64,000 bases of DNA from Oxytricha trifallax (Eukaryota; Ciliophora; Spirotrichea; Sporadotrichida; Oxytrichidae), in assembly GCA_000711775.1 (NCBI GenBank), contig ARYC01003127.1, forward strand, positions 16,744-80,743, in the 5' to 3' direction. A program made the position numbers and the translations under genes. The number at the start of each line of letters is the position of its first letter. The stretch's first letter is position 1. This document shows positions 12,761 to 23,040 of this stretch, piece by piece. The notes beneath the pieces were generated by a model. It worked only from the letters and a program-made list of their open reading frames with translations. It searched no databases and had not been told where the DNA came from.

Positions 12761-14841
12761 AAAAAGAAAATATTAAAAGATATCCTTTTCGTAACTTAAT
12801 TTTAAGTGGATGCACCACTTCTGATTAATAAGAATACTTACTAGTATACTATCTTTTCTCAATTAAAATAGGGATTATTAAATATTAAAATTTATTATAT
12901 ATTTGGCATATATAAATGTCTAAAAATTAGACATAGTAAACTTCATTCGATAGTAGCTGGATATTTAATGTTGGTGATATTTGACTTCTTATTAGGAGGG
13001 AGCTAGCTCAACCTTAATTTAAACGCAAATTAATTAAATTTTAAGGCACTAAACTAAGTTATAGTAAACTTGCTCCCACGATTATATATCTCAGTGCAAC
13101 TATGGTAAAGTCCACCATATTTTAAAATCCCTATAGATTGAGTCTTAAATCATTCAACTTGGATAATTCTTGCATGCACAAAGAATAACAATAATATAAA
13201 TAATACTATATTTTCATTCGAGGCACAATCGAATAATTACTATGCAAAGCACTAGCCCTGTAAAGGTTTTTAAACTTTTGTTTAGGTGATCGATTGAGTG
13301 GAATCTTTCATCTACTCCCTCTGTTGTTTCCTTTCCTTTTGTTTCCTTTCTAACAGGTTTTCTTCCTCTTCTTTTCTCCTTCTTTCCTCTTGATTTGTTG
13401 AGAGTTTTTTTGATGTTGCCTTCTTCTCTCATGAGGATCAATTATTTTAATTTGAGTGAGAAAGAATATTCTTTTCTCGAGTATTATATTATTTTTGAAT
13501 CTGATAGTTAGGAGTTTTATTTTGTCAGAATTTATAAAATTTAAATGTTTTTGAAAATTTTTTCAACAAACAATTGGTTGTATTTCTTGCACATCTGTTT
13601 TTTCAAATAATGATGCAGCATTTTCCAATAGCTTCTACACCCTTTCTTATAACTATAGCGAAAAATATTGTAACTTTTAGCCCACTTAGTTTAATTGATT
13701 AATTAAATTATTTGTACATCAGCCTAGTTAAAGAATTGTCTAGCTTTGGCAGTGATTAACTTACCAAATATTATTAAGACTCTATACTAAAGTCAGAGGT
13801 TTCTTTGTGGAGCTTAGAGTTGATTGTAGACATCCAAATTGATATGCATGATTCACTTTCAACAATACTTTGCTGGAGCTCAATCTTACTTAGGTTATAT
13901 AATTGTAATTAATATTAATAATAACTATTAAGAGTTTGGTCCTATATTAATAATTGATATTTTTATTTAGAACTAATTTTATTATGAGTTATTGCTAACT
14001 TCTTATTTATTAGGCAATAGAGTTTTTGCCTGGTAAAAACAGTTAGATTTGTTAAATGCCAGATCACTTGACTCGTTTGAGTACAAATTTTCATTGAGGA
14101 TTTCTTTGCCCTCTGAGTTCCAGTTAGAGTCATCGTCTCTCTCTCATAGATTATTCTTTTTTTTATTTTAATTATGATTGATTATATGGAAAGAACTCAT
14201 GGAGTTTCTTTCTTTTGATAGGACGCATTCTCAGTTGTCATTGTATCTTGTATTTACATTTTTAATTAGTGAGGTGTCCAATTTTATATGTTGTCAGAGT
14301 AAATGCCTTTGTTTTTGACAGAGTCTGATTGAGGACTATATAGTATCTTTTGATCATTAGCTATTTTTGCCTGACTATTTGTTAGGAATTGATGAACTTG
14401 TTGTTGACTTGAGGAGTATTAGTAGTTATAAGATTTTTAAGAGTACTCTTTTTGTATAAGAGCTTATGAATTTCTAGCTTATAAGAGATGATGAAGTCGT
14501 GTTCTTTCCTAATTATTCTTTTAAGTCGGATAGTAATAGTTTATAAAATGTGAAGTGCCCATTGATTTTTTTTATTAATTTGATTGCATATTTGTTTACT
14601 TGCTTTCAGCTTGAGTATATATAAGGCATCTACAGTATATGCTCAATATACCCATTCTCTGTTTTTATACTTTTATGATATAGTGATTTTTTTTTAATTT
14701 AAAATCCCATTTTAAAATGTTTATGTTGAGCATTACTTAATTATATTTGTTATTTAATTTAGACTAATTGTATAATATTATTAAACTATAAGTAAATATG
14801 GGAAATAAAAAATAAAATTTAATATTTTTATGAATATTTAC
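12761..14841. other. AT- and T-rich stretch, no firm gene
   Basis: A lysine/arginine-rich minus-strand frame at 13214-13441 overlaps a pyrimidine-rich tract and is probably low-complexity. Around 14010-14090 the plus strand reads IEFLPGK then MPDHLTRL, which recalls the end of a Ty3/gypsy RNase H domain, but nothing around it supports a retrotransposon. The block ends at the ATT that precedes the TBE element. Confidence 0.35.
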
Positions 14842-14844
14842 ATT
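14842..14844. repeat. Target duplication ATT, left of TBE copy 1
   Basis: ATT directly precedes the degenerate telomere-like end of the element and is repeated directly after its other end (18988-18990). Known TBE elements duplicate a 3-bp ANT target. Confidence 0.75.
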
Positions 14845-14927
14845 CAAAACTCCAAAACTGTTAATGAGGTTTATAAATGCTTTGATTTGTAGAGTAAAGT
14901 TGGGTTTTTATTAGGGTTAGTAGAGAA
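14845..14927 (+). repeat. TBE copy 1 left terminal inverted repeat
   Basis: It starts with CAAAACTCCAAAAC, followed by TTAATGAGGTTTATAA and TTTATTAGGGTTAGTA. It matches the reverse complement of 18902-18987 with scattered substitutions. Confidence 0.85.
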
Positions 14928-14981
14928 AATGCATGTTTTATGTGGTTTAATATGTATTTATAGAATATTATTAGTCCTAAA

Positions 14982-16535
14982 TCAAACGAATTTTATCTGC
15001 TTGTCTCTGTTATACTTCATGAATCTTGCTGTCTTTAAAGGCTATAACATATCATCTAAGGATTATTTAGGATAGGCAGGGGGTCTTACTATTGTCTTCT
15101 CTACAATCTTTCTTATTCCTAAGCAAACTTCATTCTGCTTTAAATGCTTTTCTGCTAAGCCTATTGACTGCTTTTCATGCTTAGTGCCAAAGTAAGTCAT
15201 ACTCTCCATATCGTACTCTAAAATTATTGCTGCTACTGCCCATACATCCCATTAAACAGAACCATTCTTCCACTTCTCTCTTGTTGGGAATTATCCTGGG
15301 GTGCCAAGCACCTTTGCTAGTGTGACTTTCTCTTTTCTTATAGCTCTATTGAAATCTATGACTGCTATTTCTAAGGGACAGAGGTTTAGCATAACATTTT
15401 CTGGCTTCAAATCTCTATGAACATATCCTAGTTCACGAAACTCTTTCACACCCTTCGTCATATCAGAGAGTATCTCGTTGAGATCATCAGGGTATATATT
15501 ATGATACAGATAATCTCTTAAAGTAATTTCAAATTTCTTAAGTCTGAAAGCTATGAAGCCATGACCTAGAATAACTCCATCCAACTTAATCAAATTATTG
15601 CAATTCATTTTCTATGCCTCTTTAAGTATGATATACTCGTTCGCGAATTCATTCTAATGCTGCTCATTCTTAATGAGATAGCTGAATGGGTAGGACTTTT
15701 AGATATTCATCGACCAACTTAAGTTTAGCTTTGTTAGGGACGTCTATGTTTAAATAATTTTCAATGCAGCTGCTAATGTCAAATGCATTTAGAGCAGGTA
15801 TATACATAGCCCCTTTTTTAAGCATCCCCTCTTGTAAGCATACAATAAATGCTCTATTAGCAGGTAGGTTCATCTATTCGTAGTGTTTTTATCTCATATC
15901 CTTCTCCTTCTGCTCTTTTAGTGATTCAACTGTATTTTATTTCCTTTGGCTTGCACTAATTTTTAGGTCTCTTGGTCTTAAATCAAGAGCTCACTAAGGT
16001 GATGTTTCTGCATGTGTTTCTTGACTTTAGCTGAGTGGGAATAAGACTTCTCACTAGTCGTGCACTGGTACCTGCCATCGACCTTATCATGCTTAAAATA
16101 TATCTTACTCTTACCAGAGTGCACCTCTTTCATATGCCTCTTTAAACTTGAGTCGGTAGAGAATAAGTTTTAAGAGTCTTAGCATTCATAGGTTTTTATT
16201 TTCTCAATCTTTAGCTGTTCTTTTACTTTCTCAACATCTTATATTGATGTTTAAACTCCCATCTTAGCTTTCTCCCATCTTAGCTTTCTGCTTCTTGTTC
16301 TAAACTTCAATAATAAAAACCTAGGCTCAAATTAAATTGTTCATAGGTCTGCCTCCCTCTCAATGTAGATAACTTCTGGTTTCTTAGTGGATCCAAAGTT
16401 GATCTAAATTAACTTTCTCCTAGAGAAGCCGCTTTGTGGTTTAAGTTGACCGCCATGTTTGAATTCAAATTTAAATTTCTATTACAAAGCTCTTAAAACC
16501 TCTATAGCTATACTATGTATGAGTTGCCACAGCAT
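14982..16535 (-). pseudogene. TBE zinc-finger/kinase protein (57-kDa type), frame-damaged
   Basis: This corresponds to the 57-kDa zinc-finger/kinase ORF of TBE elements. The suggested ATG is at 16533-16535 (MLWQLIHS), and the stop is the TGA at 14982-14984. Two C2H2-like fingers lie near 16010-16190. In both, the first Cys is present but the second is Ser (YECQDS and YQCTTS), so neither can bind zinc normally. The kinase part is the best preserved: HRDLKPENV near 15420, then AVIDFNRA, then WDVWAVAAII in the C-lobe. The segment from about 15640 to the stop is uninterrupted. A 16-bp tandem duplication at 16258-16289 and TGA codons near 15890 and 15650 break the frame. The DFG position reads DFN, so catalysis is doubtful. 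Its role in transposition is unknown. Confidence 0.8.
16258..16289. repeat. 16-bp tandem duplication inside the TBE kinase gene
   Basis: CCCATCTTAGCTTTCT occurs twice in direct succession (16258-16273 and 16274-16289). Since 16 is not a multiple of three, it shifts the frame just upstream of the zinc fingers. Confidence 0.85.
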
Positions 16536-16627
16536 TAGTGATGGTTTGATCTCACCTCTAAGACTTCATATTTATACTAAGTTTATAACTATTAATTTTC
16601 TAATTTCATGCTTAATATTTTTAATTT

Positions 16628-16830
16628 TGGTACCAACCTAGAAAAAATGGAGGTTGGTACTGGTACCAATTAGGTTTTGAACCAGTTTGGAACTTTTCCA
16701 TTAAAACTTCACTGGATTAAAACTAGGTACTAATTAAGTTTTGGTACTATTAAATTGGTACCAATTAAAATTAAACGGAATTAGTACCAGTACTAATTAA
16801 ATTAAAACAAATTTGGTACTAATTCAATGG
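16628..16830. repeat. GGTACCAATTAA-type short-repeat block
   Basis: Between the kinase start and the 22-kDa-type gene of TBE copy 1, variants of TTGGTACCAATTAA recur about ten times in both orientations with irregular spacing. It is non-coding on inspection and may be a regulatory or expanded repeat segment. Confidence 0.6.
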
Positions 16831-17023
16831 AACTAAATTGATAAAAATGGAGATCCATCTCTGAAGTTTGTTAAAGTACAGCTTTTACAAACTTTCTCCG
16901 CGTATTTATCTTTACAGGGTTGACCTCCTGTAAGATGCACATATTTAAAAGTAAGATTTAAAAATAGGATCAAGAGGTTTATAAATTAAAACTTGAAATT
17001 AATTAATAGGAAGAGGAACAAAG

Positions 17024-17813
17024 ATGGAATCAATGAGTGCTTCAATGAAAAGGGTTGAGGCTTAGGAAATGATCTCAAGATTCAGAAGCAAGGAAGATCT
17101 CTATCGATATCTCACTCAACATGGTAAGATGACTTGATGACTAATAACAAATTATACAGTTGGTTTGTTCCTTCCAACGATAGAAGGTACCAAAATTTCA
17201 TTCTTAAAAGCAATACTTTGTTAGGAGAAGAAAGCTTTTAAAAATAAAGAGATTAAACTAATAGAAAATCCCAACTACCCTGAGCTTTCAGTCACAAATC
17301 TTTATGAGGATGCCATGTAAGATGAGGAAGTGGTATTTTACCTTCATACCAAGAAACAACTCTCTAATAAACTACCAAGAGGAACTTTTTCTTTGCTGTT
17401 CTTGGCACAATAAAAGAGGAGTATCTCAGAGAAATGATTGAAGAAGCACATAAGAAATGATATTCTATCTCTCCTGAAGACTAGAAGAAGCAAGGCATTC
17501 TAATAAGCTCAGTTTGGCTAGAGGAACTCAAGAAGCATCCTTATCTCTCTAGTAAGCTTTATTATATAAATTCTTAGTGAAACCTGGCACTGATATATAT
17601 CTTATGAAAGAGCATGCTAAGGTTCATAAAGATAGAAAACAGCAGACAGTTCATTAAGTTAGCAAGATACTTTATAAAATTGTTTAAAAGCCAGAAGATA
17701 TGAACATAAATGCAGGAGATGGCAGCAAGAGAAGAAACATAGTGTCTTTCAAGCCTTAAGAAGAAGAAAAGAAAGAGAAGCCAAATCCATTTAAGGGACC
17801 ATTTAATATGTGA
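17024..17813 (+). pseudogene. TBE 22-kDa-type protein, frameshifted
   Basis: The ATG at 17024 starts MESMSASMKRVE, RFRSKEDLYRYLT. The reading must then change frame (near 17130, 17400, 17455 and 17560) to follow the conserved parts: PNYPELSVTNLYEDAM (17270-17325), GTIKEEYLREMI, LEELKKHPYLS, and a Lys-rich C-terminus ending PFKGPFNM before the TGA at 17811-17813. The same layout (PELS, LP.R.F, LGTLR) is found in the minus-strand gene at 55147-55907. The function of this TBE protein is not known. It converges with the transposase gene, with 6 bp between the two stops. Confidence 0.8.
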
Positions 17814-17819
17814 ACTATT

Positions 17820-18884
17820 TCATTAATTTAAGTCTAAAACTTATTAATAAACATTCATTCTCCTTTTCCTTGCACATATCGTAGTCTTATCTTTATTCAA
17901 TTTCTTGCAACTACTTTGTATTAAGTCTACTGTTTCGATTGGTAAATCATTCATAAGATAATACAGCAGTAGCTTCTTTTAGTAAGTCTTGATTTAACTC
18001 CAGTAAAATTTAATTCCATTAAATTATTGGCTAAAAGGAACGTTGTATACAGGAGTTATGTTTAACTCTTCATAAGCTTTCTTAGATTCCTTAGTCTTAT
18101 GAACTGAAAGGTTATCAACAAACAGGATTATCTCTTGGTTACTATACTTCTCTCAGAGCTTATGCAGGAACTCTATATACTACTCTCGCTTAATAGAGCG
18201 AGGGTAAATAACATAACTCTCTAAGCCTGAATATTCACTTATACCAACTAAAATTGCATGGGTGACTACTTTCACCTTTAATCATAGACTTCTATATTAT
18301 CATACTTATTATACCAAAACTTATTAATAAAGGTGTTGAAGGTGAATACAGCTTCATCAGCGTGTATGAACTTGATGTTGTTAGTAATAGCTCTCTTCAT
18401 TTAATAATATATAAGGTTTAAATTATTATAATAAAATGGCACTGTAAAATCAATACTCTCTTCACTCTATTGACAGTCTTGAAAAAAATGCCATTCTTCT
18501 ATAAATATTTGCTATAGTCTAAGGAGAGATATGCATGTCAGGAAACTTGCGATGAAATATGACAGCTCGTTAGTCAAGAGGAAAGTGAGCTCAGTACTTT
18601 AAAGTCTTAGAGTCACAGAGGTAGTTCAATATGGGTCTGAGTGAAATTTTATTTCCTTACTGGATGTTTTCACGTACCAGAACTAAAATGCTAAACAGCT
18701 ACCAAGCAGTGATACCTCACAGCTGAAGCACTCTTGTGTAAAAGAGCTTTGCTATTGCTGCATAACTCAGCATTTTTTTGAGTTAGTCTATATTAATACT
18801 TGTTCCATACCTAAGCTTAAGCAAAAAATCTAAGTATTTCTCATCATAAATAGAGCCTAAAAATCGCTAATTTATATTTCTCAT
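17820..18884 (-). pseudogene. TBE 42-kDa-type transposase, inactivated
   Basis: This is a DDE transposase of the Tc1/mariner-IS630-like TBE type, about 355 codons, the usual length. It starts at the ATG at 18882-18884 (MRNINQRF) and stops at 17820-17822. The N-terminal half contains LDQRAVIFHRKF. The first catalytic Asp lies in HADEAVFT (near 18350) and the second in LFVDNLSVHKT (near 18125). The third acidic residue, expected in FNGIEFYW, is Lys here (FNGIKFYW, near 18030). In-frame TGAs occur at LQL-TGA-GIT, LKY-TGA-AHF and LHKL-TGA-EKY, and a frameshift follows YDQR. TAA/TAG occur in frame as glutamine. Inactive on every count. Confidence 0.9.
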
Positions 18885-18901
18885 TTTGCAAACTGACTTA
18901 A

Positions 18902-18987
18902 TTTCTATACTAACCCTAATAAAACCCCAACTTTAACCTTCAAGTCAAAGTACTTATAAACTTCATTAACGGGTTTTTTTGGTTTTG
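18902..18987 (-). repeat. TBE copy 1 right terminal inverted repeat
   Basis: It is the reverse complement of the left repeat: TACTAACCCTAATAAAACC, CTTATAAACTTCATTAA, then a degraded GGTTTTG end. The transposase start codon lies just inside it. Confidence 0.85.
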
Positions 18988-18990
18988 ATT
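18988..18990. repeat. Target duplication ATT, right of TBE copy 1
   Basis: Matches the ATT at 14842-14844. Confidence 0.75.
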
Positions 18991-19609
18991 AATAGCTGAA
19001 AATTCAATAAGTTCTTAAATGTAAATTGATTTCTAAAAATATTAGACTTCCAAGTTTCTAATTATTAGTTTATTATTATTAAAAATAATTTATTATGTAT
19101 TTTCAATCAATATACTTAAGAATAATTAAATGGGGGAATCATTTTCTACCATCCTTTTAAAGTGACATCTGTTATACATATAAATTGCCAGTTATGATCT
19201 TCTATATTAAGACCAGACTTCTTTTGCTTTCCAATTATTTAGGTAATTCATCTCTACAATTAATATAATCTGTGGAACCAAGACAGCATTCTTTCATAGG
19301 CATGACAATTAAACTTTTAACTTCTTATATGAATAATGGTGAGTTTAAGAGGAATATCGAGAATCATGTAAGTACTAAACAAGTTATTTACAGAAGGTCA
19401 ATCTTCGAGAAGAAGGGGTGCTTTCCTCTATAATTCCTTTAGATTTGCCTTTAATCCTAAAATAATTTACTTTTTTAAACTGCTTGGTTCTTTTAGAATA
19501 TATGTTTTCACAAAGAAATGAGTTGCTTATCTTGAAATATCCCGCTAGTGAAGATATACCTTAGCATTTAAATGATGATTGTTTTTCCTCTATTTATAGT
19601 GCCTAATAT
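18991..19609. other. AT-rich spacer
   Basis: It lies between the TBE and the palindromic element. A mildly GC-richer patch at 19140-19480 contains no sustained frame that I trust. Confidence 0.4.
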
Positions 19610-20162
19610 TTAGCTAAAATAGCATTATTATCGTGAAATAAATCAATTAATCAACTTTGCTCATTTCTTTATGATTATATTAATATTTATATATTTTTAG
19701 GTACTCTACAGCATTTAAGCTGTTTTGCAGTAGAGTACCTTAATTACATTAATTTTGAAATTATTTAAATTTAAATGCTTTAAATAAATTTGTTATGATG
19801 TTTTTACAAAAAGTAATGTATAAATTAAAATTTATTAATTAATTATAATTATTAAAATTTAGGATCTAGAAAAATATTAGATCTTTAAGTCTTGTTGCTT
19901 AGTATAGCAACTTTTATAATTTATTCGCATTTTATATTCACAATTAATTTATACATTACTTTTTGTAAAAACATCATAACAAATTTATTTAAAGCATTTA
20001 AATTTAAATAATTTCAAAATTAATGTAATTAAGGTACTCTACTGCAAAACAGCTTAAATGCTGTAGAGTACCTAAAAATATATAAATATTAATATAATCA
20101 TAAAGAAATGAGCAAAGTTGATTAATTGATTTATTTCACGATAATAATGCTATTTTAGCTAA
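19610..20162. mobile_element. 553-bp palindromic MITE-like element, copy 2
   Basis: It has the same termini (TTAGCTAAAATAGCAT) and plan as 3547-4100. Arms of about 220 bp (19610-19829 and 19942-20162) are near-exact reverse complements. Each carries a hairpin (GGTACTCTACAGCA facing TGCAGTAGAGTACC), and the centre has a short GTTGC/GCAAC hairpin. Sequence between the conserved landmarks differs widely from copy 1 although each copy is internally almost perfect. There is no coding frame. Confidence 0.8.
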
Positions 20163-20499
20163 TTGATATAATTTTCATATTGAAACTATTCCTTTCAGAA
20201 GGATTGAATGAGGCGCTATAATAAACTCATCATATTCTTCTATGTTGAAATCATCAAAAGCTAAAAGCTACTGCACTGACACTACCATTAGTGAGGATCA
20301 AAGTTCTAAAGAAACTATTGGTGTCTAGAGTTAGATTATTTCATAATTATTACCATTCACTTCCTGCTTTATGCACTATATTTATTAAGTAGAAATTTAT
20401 CGTTAATACTGTCGATCTTATTATGCTTATATTATTTAATCTTTAAAAGGGATCTGAAATAGAAAAACATAATTACTAGCAATAATAGATCAAATTTTT

Positions 20500-21362
20500 G
20501 GGGGGGTCTAAGTCGGGACCACTCAATTTTTGAAATCCTAAGTCGGTACCATATGAAAAAAAAATTTTTACCCCAAAATCCTAAGTCGGTACCACATAAA
20601 AATTTTTTTTTTTTCATTCAAAAAAATTATAAGTAATTAATAATATATTAATAATTTCAGATTAGGATTCATCTTGTTTTTCATTTTGACATATCTTCTC
20701 TAAAGAGCCTTCATTAAAAAGTCATGCAAATTAAAATTTTCATCTCTTAATGTGCAATAAAAATTTTTAATAAATCTTTTTTAGTTAAAACCATAAGTTT
20801 TTAATTTAGTTTGTACCTCTAAAATTTCTTGGTCTTATATTTTCATTGTTGTTTTCATCTTCATCTTACATTTCAAAATCTTGACGTTATTTTTTTTCTT
20901 CTTCAAATTCTTCATCATAAACTTCATCATTTTCTTCATCATCATTTTATTAATATTATTGTTGCTATTATTGAATAACATATTAAATTTGAATTCCTCA
21001 TGGACAGGTGTGTCATTTCTTGATCTTAGTTTCATATTCAGTAAACATACACTGCATTTCACATCTCTCAAGAATCCCAATATCTTATAGTTCTCAATAA
21101 CATTTTTGATATCCTTAATAAATTTTAAAACATCAATAATTTGATCAGCGGTATTTAAAATATCTTCATGTCTTTTTTTTCTTTACATTAAGATTCTTTA
21201 TATAATTAATTAAAAAATGTTATCAAAATAAAAAAATTAAGTTAACTTTATAATAAATATTAATTTTTATGAATGAAAAAAAATTTTTTTTATGTGGTAC
21301 CGACTTAGGATTTTGGGGTAAAAAAATTTTTTTCATATGGTACCGACTTAGACCCCCCCCCC
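20500..21362. mobile_element. 0.86-kb element with G-run/C-run ends and a 221-codon ORF
   Basis: The ends are inverted repeats. The left begins with G7 then TCTAAGTCGG; the right ends CCGACTTAGA then C10. Inside each arm the unit CCTAAGTCGGTACCA followed by an A/T run and CCCCAAAAT is iterated. The left arm has one extra unit (20525-20560). The interior encodes one minus-strand ORF that reads into the left arm. The CCCCAAAA unit equals one stichotrich telomere repeat, which may be chance. It is probably a small DNA transposon; no target duplication is clear. Confidence 0.7.
20523..21188 (-). CDS. Complete 221-aa ORF inside the G-run element, possible zinc-ribbon protein
   Basis: It runs from an ATG at 21186-21188 (MQRKKRHED) to a TGA at 20523-20525 with no frame break, using TAA/TAG as glutamine several times. 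Residues about 30-60 (YKILGFLRDVKCSVC then MKLRSRND) resemble the N-terminal zinc ribbon of ISXO2/Merlin transposases, in which a CxxC is followed by M-L-R. The catalytic part is absent. The middle is a Lys/Met/Asn-rich low-complexity stretch, and the C-terminal part (EVQTKLKTYGF, KNFYCTLRDENF) is unrecognised. It could be a truncated transposase or a DNA-binding accessory protein. Being intact sets it apart from the broken TBE genes. Confidence 0.55.
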
Positions 21363-22620
21363 AAATTTTTAATGATCCAAATAATGAAAGTAAATTCATG
21401 AAAATATTTTCATAATGATAATTATTTTGGACTTTCAAATGATGATAAGTCTGTGGGAAAGACAAACAGTAAATCTAGAAAATTATATGCTGTTTAAGTA
21501 TCTGTTCTTGAAGTTTAGATTAGAGGAATATTCTTTACTTTGTGGGGTTAATCAAGCACATATTGTTAATCCAGTATGCTACTTTAATTTGGTTTCAAGA
21601 GTTTCATTTGATATCATCTATACATTTGCTGTACTAGTTGTAAATTTATTAAATGATAAGACATTGCCAGATTATAAAATTTACTAAAATTGTTTAATCA
21701 GCATATTTTCCCATGCTTCCTTCATCCCAACCAATTTTTATAAGAAAAAATTGGCAAAACTTAGTATGATAATTATTCATAACTTTAATAGCTGTAAATT
21801 AGAGTAATAATTTTAAAAATAATTTCTCAAGCATATAAGTTTTTATGCCAGCAACAACCTTATTTTTTAATTCAACATTGACTACAATGTAAGTTTGAAA
21901 TAGCTTCCTAATGACTATTGTATTGAATATACGAGAGAATATATATTGTTTTTTTTATATCAGAATTAGCTTCTATATATATTTGACTACATACAAGTTC
22001 AATCACGCAAGCTGAAATCTTATAAAGTATGAATTTTCTATATTTTCCCTAACTAAGCCGCAATTTTCTTCTTCAAATTAATATGCTAAATCATCTAATT
22101 TAGAATTTAAGGTTGGTTATATCTTCTAGACAAAAAGGTTCAAGTATAATAATAATTGATTTATTAATATAAATGATATGAAGAATCTTAAATTTAATGT
22201 TTTTAAATCCTCATCAATTTAGAAAATCCCAATTTATGATAATTTATTTTATTTTACAATGTTTTTCAATTATTATATACTGTTTTTTTATTATATCAAA
22301 TGATTAGAACTATAAGTATAAATTGCACTTTAGCATATAAATTAAAGAAATTGTAGAGATACTTTATATACTTAAATGAAAAATACTCTAAAAATAATAA
22401 TGATATTTCCTAGTTATGAACTAATTTAATTAAAAACTTAATATTTTAAAAAAGGAAATGCATAAAGGTTAAATACATATCTCAATATATTTATAAACTA
22501 AACTCACTAAAATTTGTCCCAACTTTTATACATAAAAATAGAAGAACTAATTGTAATTTTGTTTTAACTACTATATTCTTTGATAAATAAAATTTATTAT
22601 AAGGAGAAATGAAATATAGT
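21363..22620. other. AT-rich stretch with one weak plus-strand frame
   Basis: At 21415-21830 the plus strand is open (WERQTVNLENYMLF, VCYFNLVSRV) and slightly GC-richer, so it may be an exon, but a second frame is open over the same bases and neither is recognisable. The rest is plain A+T sequence. Confidence 0.3.
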
Positions 22621-23040
22621 TATTGTAGGAATACATTCGATTTGGGAAAATGAATTAAAATTAAAATTAATTAATTATTAATTACCTTCAGTTATGTTTT
22701 TGGAAAATGTCTCCAAACCCTAACAATATTATACTCTCTGGATAGCGCATTAAAAATGAGACGGTGGTTGTTATTGCTATAATGAATTTATCTCATCGCC
22801 CAAGCGAGAAAAACCCATTATACTATTTTTGGGAGTTAGCTCAAAATCAAAATATCTCGCTTCCTGGGATGATTCAGGAATATTGCCAATAATAAAGTCC
22901 AGCTAAAATTGCGGGATCTACCGTAGAATCCATTTATTTTTGAATTTTAAGTCACTTTGGTTTTGATAACTGCCATGATTTTAATATTTAATTAATTTAA
23001 TTTAAATTCATTTTCCCAAATCGAATGTATTCCTACAATA
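22621..23040. mobile_element. Foldback element, TATTGTAGGAATAC family, copy 1 (420 bp)
   Basis: The termini are TATTGTAGGAATACATTCG and its inverse, about 40 bp each, followed inward by diverged inverted sequence. TA at both outer edges fits a TA target duplication. The inner part contains GCCAATAATAAAGTCCAGCTAA, also present as GCCAATAGTAAAGTCCGGCTAA in the second copy. No coding frame. Confidence 0.75.

Larger units (their letters stand above)
14845..18987. mobile_element. TBE-like transposon, copy 1 (4143 bp)
   Basis: The element is 4.14 kb, the usual TBE size. It is bounded by inverted repeats of about 85 bp and by an ATT duplication. The outer ends (CAAAACTCCAAAACTG on the left, and CAAAACCAAAAAAACCC when the right end is read on the minus strand) are decayed versions of C4A4 telomere repeats. 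Gene order: zinc-finger/kinase (-) next to the left end, 22-kDa-type gene (+), transposase (-) next to the right end. All three genes carry frameshifts or TGA codons, so the copy is probably inactive. In known stichotrichs such elements are removed from the developing macronucleus. Confidence 0.9.

Noticed and set aside
14000-14100. Ty3/gypsy RNase H-like end (FLPGKN...DHLTRL)
   Set aside because: Only about 20 residues match; no reverse transcriptase, integrase or LTR was seen around it.
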